Below are positions 55,142-64,000 of a DNA stretch of 64,000 nt, in pieces. The notes beneath the pieces are model-generated. The model did not search any database, was not told the origin of the DNA, and saw only the letters and a list, made by a program, of their open reading frames with translations. The DNA is taken from NCBI GenBank assembly GCA_013146195.2, contig CM028381.1, positions 56,541,546-56,605,545 of the forward strand, given 5' to 3'. This DNA is from Codonopsis lanceolata. Taxonomy: Eukaryota > Streptophyta > Magnoliopsida > Asterales > Campanulaceae. Numbering within the stretch: position 1 is the first letter of the stretch; each line of letters opens with the position of its first letter. The translations under genes and the position numbers were made by a program.

Positions 55142-55366
55142 TGTCGTTTTATTTTAAATAAAATGGAGGCTAGACTCATAAAATAAAACCTTTTTGGCTT
55201 TTCTTTGTTTTGGCTGCAATATGCTCGTTATATTAATTTCGCATTTCAATAAAGTGTTCCCATTACGGCCGTGGCTATATTTGTGGATATGATCCTCCAT
55301 CTGCGGCGATCTCGTTCAGTATACATTCTGAGACATGTTCGAAGTATATAAAAAAATTTCAAAAAA

Positions 55367-55397
<31 letters not shown>

Positions 55398-55548
55398 AGG
55401 CGGTCTAAGTATATTGGTGGAAACTCCATTGATACCCTTAAAGCATTCGAATAAGTGGTATCGCGAGGCACACAATGCCACGTACTTGGCCGATCAAAAG
55501 CCTTCAAACACTATTATATATATATACATAAAAAAAAATTGAAAAATC

Positions 55549-55628
<80 letters not shown>

Positions 55629-56832
55629 TTTACAAATAAATTAGAGGCAACAAATTTGAGGCTTTACTATATTTTCTTTCATTTATTTCTTTCGGTTCAT
55701 TTTTTTTCTTCTTTCTTTATTACGTAAATCGTATATTTGTACATCTCTGCATTCATTATGTCATTTTATTTTGGGGGCATAGGACCAAAATTTGTAATTA
55801 ATAGGGATAGATAGTTTCCCCACTTTATTTCTTAATGTGATGTGCTTGCTTGCGCTCAAACTAAAAAGCAGAAAATCCACACAAAGCGACAAGGCAGGCC
55901 AAATTTGTTTTATTTTCTATATGTAAAATAAATAAAGGCTTTCTTTGCTTTCTAGATACCGCACACGTGCACGCATGTAAATATATTCGAGCTGTTACCT
56001 ACACCATGGCGACCTACCCCATAAGCCAACGTTAGAATGCATATAGTTTTTGAGGACACTTCACGGACCGACCGGTTTTGCATTTTGAATTATGGGTCAG
56101 CCTGTCAAAAAAAAAAATCAAAAAATCAGAAAAATCAAATCGAGAAAAATATGTCAAAAAAAAAAAAAAAAGCGCAAGTTCAAAAAAATATATATATATA
56201 ATAAGTGCGCACAAAAAATATATAGACAATAAATAACAAACAGGGGCTGATTTATAATTCTCAGATGCTCGACCTAGACCATTTCGAATGGTGGATCTGG
56301 AAAAAGTATAGGCCCTTCTTCAGGACGATCAGTCTGGGGAGTCGAAGCGGGTGGAATACGTTGGTCTATACTGCGGAGAAAGAATCCACTATTCGAGAAA
56401 AGTCGAGGCTGTCAAAATAAAGCGAGTGCTTATCAGGTCAATTGTAGGGAACATGGAAATAAATAATAATAAAATATTAATAAAAAGGCCTGTTGTACTT
56501 CAAGCCCATATAGCCTCCATCCGACCTTCGATACCTACAAAACCCCATTTTCCTCGAAATCGGCAATTTGGAAAGCAAAAACGATCTTGGCGTTAATTCG
56601 AGGAAGCCGATGCAATCGAATCAAAAGGTATCGGTTCGGATCGAACCGAGGCGAGAATCGGCTCAGATAACCTGAATCCAAGCATTATGGCGGCAAAAAG
56701 AACAAACAAAACATGGCAGAGAAGCAGTAACCGCCCAAGCAGCCGGGAAGCTGGAAGGGAAACTCCTGCGTATGCACCTCCTCTGAGCTTGAGGCTTGGT
56801 TAAAAAGGAAGCTGGACACCCATGCGAAAATA
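55142..56832 (+). other. Tat-2 untranslated leader with AT microsatellites
   Basis: (AT)n tracts at 55370-55396 and 55564-55622, A-runs at 55551-55564 and 56106-56172, no coding frame. A long leader is usual for Tat elements. Confidence 0.65.
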
Positions 56833-57604
56833 ATGGATCGGGTGATAAGTGACCTTTTGGCGATTTTGAAAACCCTTGCCATTTTCTCACAAAGCCAAAC
56901 TTCCGGGTATGCTCCTAATACTTCCCACTCTCACGAAATAAACCCCGATACCACCGAAAATATCCTTTTCCAAGCTTTCAAAAAACCATCAAGTGCCAGC
57001 TACCAACCCAGTGATGACCTCCTTGGTCAAGGAAACATGATTTCCAATACCCCTGACTCTAGCCCAAACTCTCCAGAAATCAACCTTGATCCTCCCCACC
57101 TGAATGCCTATTACACAACCAGAAAATCATCCCCTTCGATCCATCGGATGCCTATTTCCACATGATCCCGAGGAACTTAAAAGTATCATTTGCATACCGA
57201 AAAAGGAATCCTCTTTGGGCCAGTCAGTCGAACAAGCCAATCCCGCTCAATTTTATCAAAAAAGAAAACCCACTCAATTTGCTGACCAAAACCCGACCTA
57301 GCCATCTAGAAGAAAGCCAAGAAATAGAAAGAAAGACATTACGATGACTTTACCTTACAATCCGAAATACTCCAAACCTTTGTGTGCCCATGGGATGCTG
57401 AAACCCATGGATAACTACCGTCCACCCAAGCCATTGCCCAAAACTTGGAACCATGCCCAGTTTTGTGAGTATCATAAGTGCAGCGGTCACCTTACCGATC
57501 GATGCTATACACTCAGAAACGCCATTCAAGACCTCATCGACAACAAAGAAATTTCATTGGCAGGCATGAAAATCTTTGAAACAAGTCAAGCCCAGGAAGT
57601 TTAA
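56833..57604 (+). pseudogene. gag: Tat-2 gag, shortened, with zinc finger
   Basis: MDRVISDLLAILKTLAIFSQ to 57165, then other frames, then 57344-57604 with MTLPYNPKYSKPLCAHGMLK, CEYHKCSGHLTDRC (57466-57507) and TLRNAIQDLIDNKEI. The Retrotrans_gag core seen in Tat-1 (KQWLMLSDSS, FLERYKDNT) is absent. The finger and the following ETSQAQEV are followed at once by a stop and then by the linker that in Tat-1 stands behind the protease. Confidence 0.75.
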
Positions 57605-58112
57605 AGGAGGCAAGTTAGCATATTTAAGTATGAATAAAAGGTCTTTGTAAAATACGTTGATCAATAAAGGAGTTTCCCGACAAGTATTCGGAGAAGACGG
57701 CTTCACAGGTATGATAGAAGGAGACACTGATTATGAAGGGCTCCCTGTTGAGTTTGGGGCTACTTCTAATAAACCTCTGCAGAACTAGTATACTACGACC
57801 AGGCCCACTTTTGGCGCCCACAGATCTGGTGGACTACCTTGGATATATTACCCCTATTCCTTTCCTTAGCCTTACGGATTTGGTCATCTACCAATCCGCT
57901 CCTTAAAATTGAGTACCCCTATTCCTTCCCCTAGCCTTACGGATTTGGTCATCTACCAATCCGCTCCCTACAATTGAGGATCTCAAACCCTGTGTCCTCA
58001 ATAATGTAATAAACCCCCTGACATGACGTTGTGCTTTTAATAATAATCTAAATGTCTTTGCTTATTTCTTAGTTGCATCCTGCATTAAAAGACACATTAA
58101 ATAATTATAATA
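57605..58112 (+). pseudogene. Tat-2 pol linker with 65-bp tandem duplication
   Basis: VEFGATSNKPLQN (57750-57785) shows the site that in Tat-1 holds the solo LTR, here uninterrupted. 57849-57903 and 57914-57968 are near-identical copies (CTTACGGATTTGGTCATCTA). An Asn-coding stretch (AATAATAATC) follows. No protease motif. Confidence 0.75.
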
Positions 58113-59220
58113 ATGAGTCATTTAATAGGACCCAAAAGAAAAAAAATTCTTGAGCTTGTAAAGTCGGAGAGCTGTGGACAACATCATCAACAACAATCAA
58201 ACCGATCCACCATCAATCTGGGGTGGACGATGAAATCAAAAGAAGTCAGAATCGGCAACTACCTGCAAGGTTCCAAAAGAACACCACTCATTGATCTCCT
58301 TAAAGAATACGTAGACATCTTTGCTTGGTCCTACGAAGATATGCCCGGCCTAGATTCGGCTATAGTCGAGCACCTGATTCCCACATACCCTGATGCTCGC
58401 CCGTCAAACAAAAGCTCGCCGCATCAAGCCGAATGGTCACTACAAGTCAAAGAAGAAATTATGAAACAAATGCGTCAACTTCATCGGGTAGTTGAATACC
58501 CGATTTGGTCGCCCAACATAGTGACCGCTCCAAAGCCCAACTGAAAGTCGAGAATCTGTGTAGACTTCCGCGACCTCAACAAAGCGCCGCCCAAAGATGA
58601 CTTCCCCCGCCCAACATTGACATTGTGGTAGATGCGTCGCCGCAGCTCACAAAGTCCGATCCTTCGTTGGCGGATCAGATGTCGGGCTATAACCAAATCA
58701 AAATGGCGTAAGAAGACCAGAAAAGACTTCATTCACTACTCCCGGGAACTTATCTGTTATAATGTCATGCCATTCTGATGAAGAATGCCTGAGCCACTTA
58801 CCGCAGGGTCGCCACCACCCTCTTCCACGACATGATCCACAAAGAGATGGAGGTCTATGTCGATGATATGATCGTGCATTCCAAATGACGCCTATGGTGC
58901 TCACATTAAAGATCTCCGTAAGTTCTTCGAAAGACTCGTAAAGCACCAGATGAAGCTTAACCCCACCAAATGCACATTCGGGTTACCAGAGGTAAAGTCC
59001 CAGGATTTCTAGTAACCGAGCAAGGCATCGAGATCGAGCCGGCCAAAATCAAAGCCATCCCGAAATGCCACGGCCAAAGACTCCCAGCAAGTAAAAGGCT
59101 TAGTAGGTGGTTGCGAGACATCGGCCGTTTCATCAGACAAACGGTGACTACAACCCGCGAGCCCTCTTTAAACTTCTCAAAAGAATACCGATCAAGTCTG
59201 GGACGCGCCGCCTAGCCTTC
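58113..59220 (+). pseudogene. pol: Tat-2 reverse transcriptase, frameshifted
   Basis: The frame 58113-58544 includes IGNYLQGSKRTPLIDLLKEY and FAWSYEDMPGLDSAIVEHLI. Then ICVDFRDLNKAPPKDDFP-like text in another frame, GYNQIKM, EVYVDDMIVHSK at 58851-58886 with the catalytic YVDD, MKLNPTKCTFG and GIEIEPAKIKAIPKC. Six or more indels compared with a working copy. Confidence 0.88.
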
Positions 59221-60217
59221 GAGAAAATAAAAGCCTACCTTACCAATCCCCCCGCTAGCTCCACCTCATACCCATAAACCTCTCCTCATATACTTAACCG
59301 TCACACACCACATCGGTAGGGGCTATGCTCGCCCAGAGAAAGAAGATTCCTACATTGAAAAGCGCCATATATTTCATAAGTAGGAAGCTACAAGGAAGCG
59401 AGCTAAACTATTCTAAGACTGAAAAAGCCGCACCTGCCTAGTCTGGGCCACTCGTAGGCTCAAAACCTATCTCCGGGAAGGTCCATCAAGCTCATATCCG
59501 TGATGGACCCTATCAAATACATCTTCGGTAAGCCATCACATCCCGTGAGACTAGCCAAGTGGTCTTTTCTTCTAAATGAGTTTGACATAACCTATGTCAC
59601 TCTCAAGTCTATCAAAGGGAGCGCCATTGCAGGACCACTTAGGCCGATCTACCTCGAAGGACCGAAGATGCAACCGAGCACGGTTTTCCACAGAAGGTAT
59701 CCCTGAAATCACCGACAGACACTGTTGGCAAATGTTCTTTCTTTGACCTGAGCCGCAAACAAAAGAGGCTTTGGCATAGGAGTCTTGTTAATCGACCTGC
59801 CGACTCTCATACTCCGGCTATAAGGTCGAGTTCGAATGTTCAAACAATACAATGAGTATGAAGCCTATTGCTGGCCTAGAAGAAGCTCTCAAGGGAGCTA
59901 AAGATCTCGAAGTCTACGGAGACTCGGCCTGATTCATAAATCAAGTTCGAAGGAAGGTGGAAGACCCAGATCCTCTACGCAACTCTACCATGCCAAGCTA
60001 ATACCGCCCGCCGATTTGGTTCTATCTCGTTCCATTACTTGCCACGAGATAGGAATCAATTCGCTGACGCCCTGGCCACTCTGGCATCACTAGTCCAGAT
60101 TCCCGCTGAAACTAAAGTCCAGCCATTCATAGTCGGGAAGAAGGTCACTCCCGCCAGATTGTTTCAAAATCAACGCAGCCCACGGGCGGCATCACGAGCC
60201 CCGGTATCTTCGACATC
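59221..60217 (+). pseudogene. pol: Tat-2 RNase H and archaeal-type RNase H, heavily decayed
   Basis: YFISRKLQGSELNYS-like codons near 59370-59410, MDPIKYIFGKPS (59500-59535) and KWSFLLNEFDITYVTLKS for RH and its end. aRNH pieces: EEALKGAKDLEVYGDS (59875-59930) and LPRDRNQFADALATLASLVQ (60034-60090). The first aRNH Asp motif (FFDLSRKQKRG, 59737) is damaged. Confidence 0.82.
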
Positions 60218-61453
60218 TTGAATCGCCTCGAGAAAAATCTTTATCCCCCCGGGTTAGACAAAAGGGAAGAGTCTCCTTCGAGAAGATGGGCCTCCCAGCC
60301 TCGCGGTGGCAGCCTGTATAAGAGGCACTATCAAGGCCTCAACTTACTATGTGTCGATCAGGCTAAAGCTGAGCAAATTATGGATCAACTGCATGGTGGT
60401 ACCTGCGGGCCCCACATGAACGGCCATATGCTATCAAAGAAAGTCATTCGACAGGGGTACTATTGAGTACGCCGAACCGATCAGATTCGGTGCTGGTGCG
60501 ACATTGCGACAAATGTCAACGCTAATCTACAAAGATGTGCCCCCACACGCCCTATATAACTCCACGCCCCGGCCCTTCTCAACATGGGGTATCGGACGCC
60601 ATAGGCCAAATTCACCCGGAAGGATCCAATGGCCATGAATATGTCTTAGTAGCCGTCGATTACTTCACAAAGTGGGTAGAAGCTTCTTCCTACAAGGTCT
60701 TAAACGCCCGGAAGGTATCCGAATTCATTAAGGCCAATATCATATACCGATATGGGGTACCTTTCGAGATCATCTCCGACAACGGCTCTCATTTTGAAGG
60801 GGACGTGAACCGTCTGCTGGATGAGTTCAAGATCCAGAGACACAAATCCTCCCCCTACCGACCACAAGCTAATGGTGCCGCTGAAGCGCCCAACAAAACT
60901 CTTGAGAACATCATCGGAAAAATGGGCGATACTGAGGAAGAGACGCCGTAAAATTGCCACTAGCCCTGCTGGGCTACCGCACGCCGATCCAAGCACACCC
61001 ACCTGGGGCTACCCCTACTCTTTAGCATATGGCATGGAAGCTGTACTACCAATAGAGGTGGAAGTTCCATCATTGAGAGTGATGATGGAAGCGATATATC
61101 GAAATTGATCGGTCAAAGGGCGCACGAAGAATCGGCCCCTAATTGATGAACGACGTCTGTTAGCCTTGGAGCATACCCGGGCATATCAAAGGCGTATCGC
61201 CCGAGCCTTCAACAAGAAAGTCAAAGGCCGAGATATTCAAGTCGGAGACCTGGTGCTTCGAGAAAAACCCCCTAGTTATGTTGATACTAGGGGAAAATGG
61301 AAGTCTCCCTGGATGGGACCATACATCGTTAATGAGATCGGTCTGGGAGGTGCCATATTTCTCACAAACCAAGGACTGAGAAGATCTTGTCCCAAATTCT
61401 TTCAACCTCGACAAACTCAAAAGGTACTACGCCCGAGCCATCTGTCTCGGTGA
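60218..61453 (+). pseudogene. pol: Tat-2 integrase
   Basis: The zinc domain start HGGTCGPHMNGHMLSKKVIR ends in a TGA at 60464. The core frame 60535-60951 has YVLVAVDYFTKWVEASS (D), IISDNGSHFEG (D) and SPYRPQANGAAEAPNKTLE (E). Later frames: GYPYSLAYGMEAVLPIEVEV (61008-61067), RIARAFNKKVKGRDIQVGDL and GPYIVNEIGLGG (61180-61350). The catalytic triad is complete; the CxxC half of the zinc domain is lost. Confidence 0.9.
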
Positions 61454-61465
61454 TGCTTCCTCTCC

Positions 61466-61664
61466 ACTCGCTAGGCGAAAACCCGAAAAGGGCGGCCTAG
61501 GCAAAAATTAGGGCATAAAAAATATAATAAAAAAAAAGCTCGCTAGGCTGAAAACCCGAAAGGGCGGTCTAGGCAAAAATTAGAGCATATATATAAAAAA
61601 AAAAAAAAAAAAAGCTCGCTAGGTTGAAAACCCGAAAGGGCGGCCTAGGCAAAAGTTAGAGCAC
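61466..61664 (+). repeat. Three tandem GNRA-loop hairpin units after Tat-2 pol
   Basis: Units start at about 61467, 61539 and 61613: CTCGCTAGGC, GAAAACCCGAAAGGGCGG, CCTAGGCAAAAATTAG(A)GCA, separated by A-rich spacers. Outer stem CTAGGC/GCCTAG (partly kept), inner stem CCC/GGG closed by GAAA (GAAAA in unit 1). Confidence 0.8.
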
Positions 61665-63429
61665 AAAAAAAAAAATGAAAATAAAAAAAAAGGAGAGGGA
61701 AAGCATTATTTGAAGCCATCGGTACAGATTACCTCCAGGTGCCTTGACACATCAAAGACCCGACTGACAAAAGAGAAAAACCACGACAAAGCAGCTCACA
61801 TTAAAACATTAAAATATAAATTTTACGGGTCCTAAGGTGCAACTTAGGAATACTTATTAAGACATTTATGTTATACATTACTTGCATTCGTACATATCTA
61901 TATACTGCCTATACCCCCGTTGTTTTCCCCAGAAACTATCCTTCATTTGCAGCTTAAGCCCCGGAGCAGTCCATCAATGTCTGTGGCACCCGCCCGGCCG
62001 GTCCCATATACTTCTTCTGCAAGGCTCAGAAAAAGCTCAGTCTCATCAGGATGAGAAACACCAGAAGTATCCGCGCCCTATTCATCATCTACGTTGCCAT
62101 TGTCCTGAAACAGCTCGATGACTTGGATCCCGATCATTCACCGCTGCCCTGTCTGATTATGAAGAAAATGCAGGAATTGCGAGAATAGCCATATGTCAAG
62201 TATAGCCCTGCAACAATTATATGGCCAAGCAAGGTGACTGTCTTCTCCTTTCCCCGCATATACTAAAAAAAAAAAAGAGAGAAAAAAGAGAGAAGCCCGC
62301 TCGAGCCCGAAAGTATACCCCTTTAAGACTCATTTAAATGACGTGTCGTTACCCATTAGGTCGGTATAGCTTTGCTTTGTGCGTGTGTTTTGAGTCTGCA
62401 CGTGTTTTATTTCATTTTACATCATATAAAATTAGACTGCATTGTAAATATTTGTACAGGTTTTCACAAAACAAAAAAAAAAAACAAAAAAAAAACAAAA
62501 AAAAAAACAAAAAAAAAAAACAATGAAAAACAAAAAAAAAAAATCGGGAAAGGGGAAGATGTATGTACAAGAAGAGAAAGTTTTTCAGGTACATGCAACA
62601 AGGAAAATGCGGCGGCAGAAGAAGAAATTTTCGACTGAAGCTAGAAAATGGAGCAAAAAGAAAACAACAGCAAAGAAAAGATGACATCAGCTGATACCAA
62701 AAGATGCTACAAAGAAGAAAAAAAGAAAGCTTCTGGCCAAGGTTAGAAGGAGCAACAAGAACAAATGCGGCAGCATCAAGAAAATTTTCCAGCTAAAGCC
62801 GAAAACAAAGTGAGGCAAGGAAAAGACTTTCAGCAAATAAGGCGGAACGATGATAAAAAGAAAAAATCCACAGATCAAAAAAAAAAAAAAAATCAAAAAA
62901 GAAAAAAAAAGAGCAAGCAAAGAATAAAATCCCCCAGCCGAACTACGTTTGGTCCGATTCATGAAAAAGGATACGTGGCGACCTACATCGCAGGTCCGAC
63001 CATCACAATCATAAAACAAAAAAAAAATTCCCCAGCGAAGAGTGGCAGAAATGTCAGAACCAGCCGAATCTGCGGCAGCCACCCGGACGCAAAAAGGTAA
63101 GTCAGGTATAGTATTCCTACCTTGACTCCAGAATAATTCCTTTTTAAAAAAATTTTGAAAAAAAAGTGGTTTTATTTTCAAATAAAAGAAAAACTCTTTT
63201 TCAAATTGAGTTTTGATTTCAAAAAAAAAAAAAAAAAAAAACACAAAAAAGAGGAATATTTCAAAAAACACAAAAAAAGATGAATATTTCAAAAAAAAAA
63301 AAAAAAAAGAGGAATATTTCAAAAACACAAAAAAGAGGAATAAAGAAAAAACAAAAAAAAATGGAAGGAAAAAGAATGTTTTCCACTGCACAATTTTCGG
63401 AAATACTTGAAGAATGATCAATTCGTCGT
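61665..63429 (+). other. Tat-2 3' region, A-rich, without PMD gene
   Basis: 61860-62110 aligns with the minus strand of 32000-31800 of Tat-1; 62400-62470 with 31000-30920. Then long A-tracts (62467-62545, 62878-62891, 63221-63240) and GCGGCAGCA.AAGAAAATTTTC-type repeats (62606, 62767). The Lys- or Phe-rich frames here are low complexity. Confidence 0.7.
62938..63003 (+). other. Extra copy of the structured motif in Tat-2
   Basis: GAACTACGTTTGGTCCGATT then AAAAAGGATACGTGG and GCAGGTCCGACCA. Shares the order of words with 63850-63920. The CTACG/CGTGG stem keeps a T-G pair. Confidence 0.6.
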
Positions 63430-63725
63430 GTTCGGCGACGGATCTTTAGTCAAGCACAATTTTCTGATATCTGAAGATTTTCGAGTTATGTCTGGAAACA
63501 AGACAGCGATCAAGGCCCAGACATACCTAGAAAGTTTTCTTAACACATTTCAATGCCAAGGTATTGACCGGTTGAAATTGTGGTAACAGATTTGAAATGC
63601 TCGACAACGGATCTTTAGTCAAACACAATTTTCTGATATTTGAAAGTTTTCGGATTATGTCTGGAAACAAGACAGCGATCAAGGCCCAGACATAATTAGA
63701 AATTTTTTCTTAACACGTTTCAACT
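63430..63725 (+). repeat. Tandem duplication of about 165 bp near the Tat-2 3' end
   Basis: 63438-63550 and 63605-63722 both read CGGATCTTTAGTCAA.CACAA, then TATGTCTGGAAACAAGACAG and GATCAAGGCCCAGACATA. Imperfect, with A/T-run length differences. Confidence 0.85.
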
Positions 63726-63849
63726 AGTTGAAAGGTGGTAACAGAAAAACATTCAAATCTTCATACCGTATTTGACAACGGTTTCGGACCGGAAGAATAC
63801 GGCTTTTACGAAAGCACAAAAATCTTTTTCCATTATAGTTTAAGGTTTT

Positions 63850-63920
63850 GGCCTGAACTACGCTTGGTCTGATTCCTTGAAAAAGGATACGTAGGTAGCC
63901 TATATCAGTAGGTCCGACCA
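63850..63920 (+). other. Structured motif near the Tat-2 3' end
   Basis: CTACG (63858-63862) pairs with CGTAG (63890-63894), with TTCC/GGA inside; then CCTAT-ATCA-GTAGG. Same position relative to the 3' LTR as 26397-26469 in Tat-1. Confidence 0.6.
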
Positions 63921-64000
63921 TTGCAACATAAAAATATTTTCTTGTCCCGAATTTGGGAGTCTATCTTATCAACGATGTTCGTTTACTTGGTAAGCTCTCG

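Larger units (their letters stand above)
54275..64000 (+). mobile_element. Tat-2: Tat-lineage element, plus strand, deletion derivative
   Basis: Partial 5' LTR, PBS, leader, short gag with zinc finger, pol linker, RT, RNase H, aRNH, INT, three hairpin units, an A-rich 3' region and the terminal structured motif. Comparison with Tat-1 shows loss of the gag core, the protease with its G-patch tail, and the PMD cargo. Many small indels. By alignment with Tat-1 (26170-26260) the 3' LTR should start within about 50-80 bases after the window. Confidence 0.9.

Noticed and set aside
62412..63421. Long minus-strand frames rich in Phe/Leu (91 and 244 codons)
   Set aside because: They arise from A-runs on the plus strand; no domain and no conservation with Tat-1.
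63850..63920. tRNA gene
   Set aside because: Length is tRNA-like and it ends CCA, but no A/B box, anticodon arm or cloverleaf pairing could be drawn.

Overview
The window is plant nuclear DNA made almost entirely of nested, decayed retrotransposons. The case for a seed plant, most likely a eudicot, rests on families rather than on one marker: Ty3/gypsy chromovirus pol with a CR-type chromodomain, Tat-lineage pol with an archaeal-type second RNase H, a SIRE-like Ty1/copia element, plant L1-type LINE tails, a plant mobile domain (PMD) gene and an RPA70-like gene of the kind amplified in plant genomes. I see no intact host gene. Nearly every reading frame is broken by stops or small indels. Two runs of exactly 100 N (1278-1377, 54175-54274) are scaffold gaps, so adjacency across them is not proven.

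Layout. (1) 1-1277: the 5' part of an unidentified TATA-driven, acidic-protein gene. (2) 1378-10437: chromovirus A, with a partial 5' LTR, PBS, gag, PR, RT, RH, INT, chromodomain and a complete 2.8-kb 3' LTR. (3) 10438-12249: a minus-strand LTR fragment of a related family (LTR-B), inserted 37 bp inside the start of a Tat LTR. (4) 12250-18053: an AT-rich segment with a minus-strand, intron-containing RPA70-like pseudogene (about 17.3 to 13.5 kb) and local tandem repeats. (5) 18054-22870: an LTR-B 5' LTR with PBS and a gag remnant, then unassigned DNA to 24332. (6) 24333-45994: a large minus-strand Tat element (Tat-1). It has its 3' LTR, a plus-strand PMD cargo gene, hairpin repeats, INT, aRNH, RH, RT, PR and gag. 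It is broken by two 5'-truncated LINEs (about 32640-33494 and 44035-45434) and by a solo chromovirus LTR (36898-40650, TSD TTATT). (7) 45995-54174: a minus-strand SIRE-like copia element with its 3' LTR, an extra spliced ORF downstream of pol, a deleted RT core, INT, PR and the end of gag. (8) 54275-64000: a plus-strand Tat element (Tat-2), a deletion derivative that lacks the gag core, protease and PMD cargo. Its 3' LTR should begin just beyond the window.

How the parts relate. Tat-1 and Tat-2 act as each other's control: Tat-2 keeps the empty site of the solo LTR and lacks the cargo that Tat-1 carries. The chromovirus LTRs (A, LTR-B and the solo LTR D) belong to one superfamily and share a TATA box and what looks like an intron inside the LTR. 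That intron has a hairpin after the donor whose loop is complementary to the acceptor. This, the GNRA-loop hairpin repeats after Tat pol, the hairpin arrays in the Tat LTR, and the copia extra ORF whose first intron falls directly after ATG are the least ordinary signals here.
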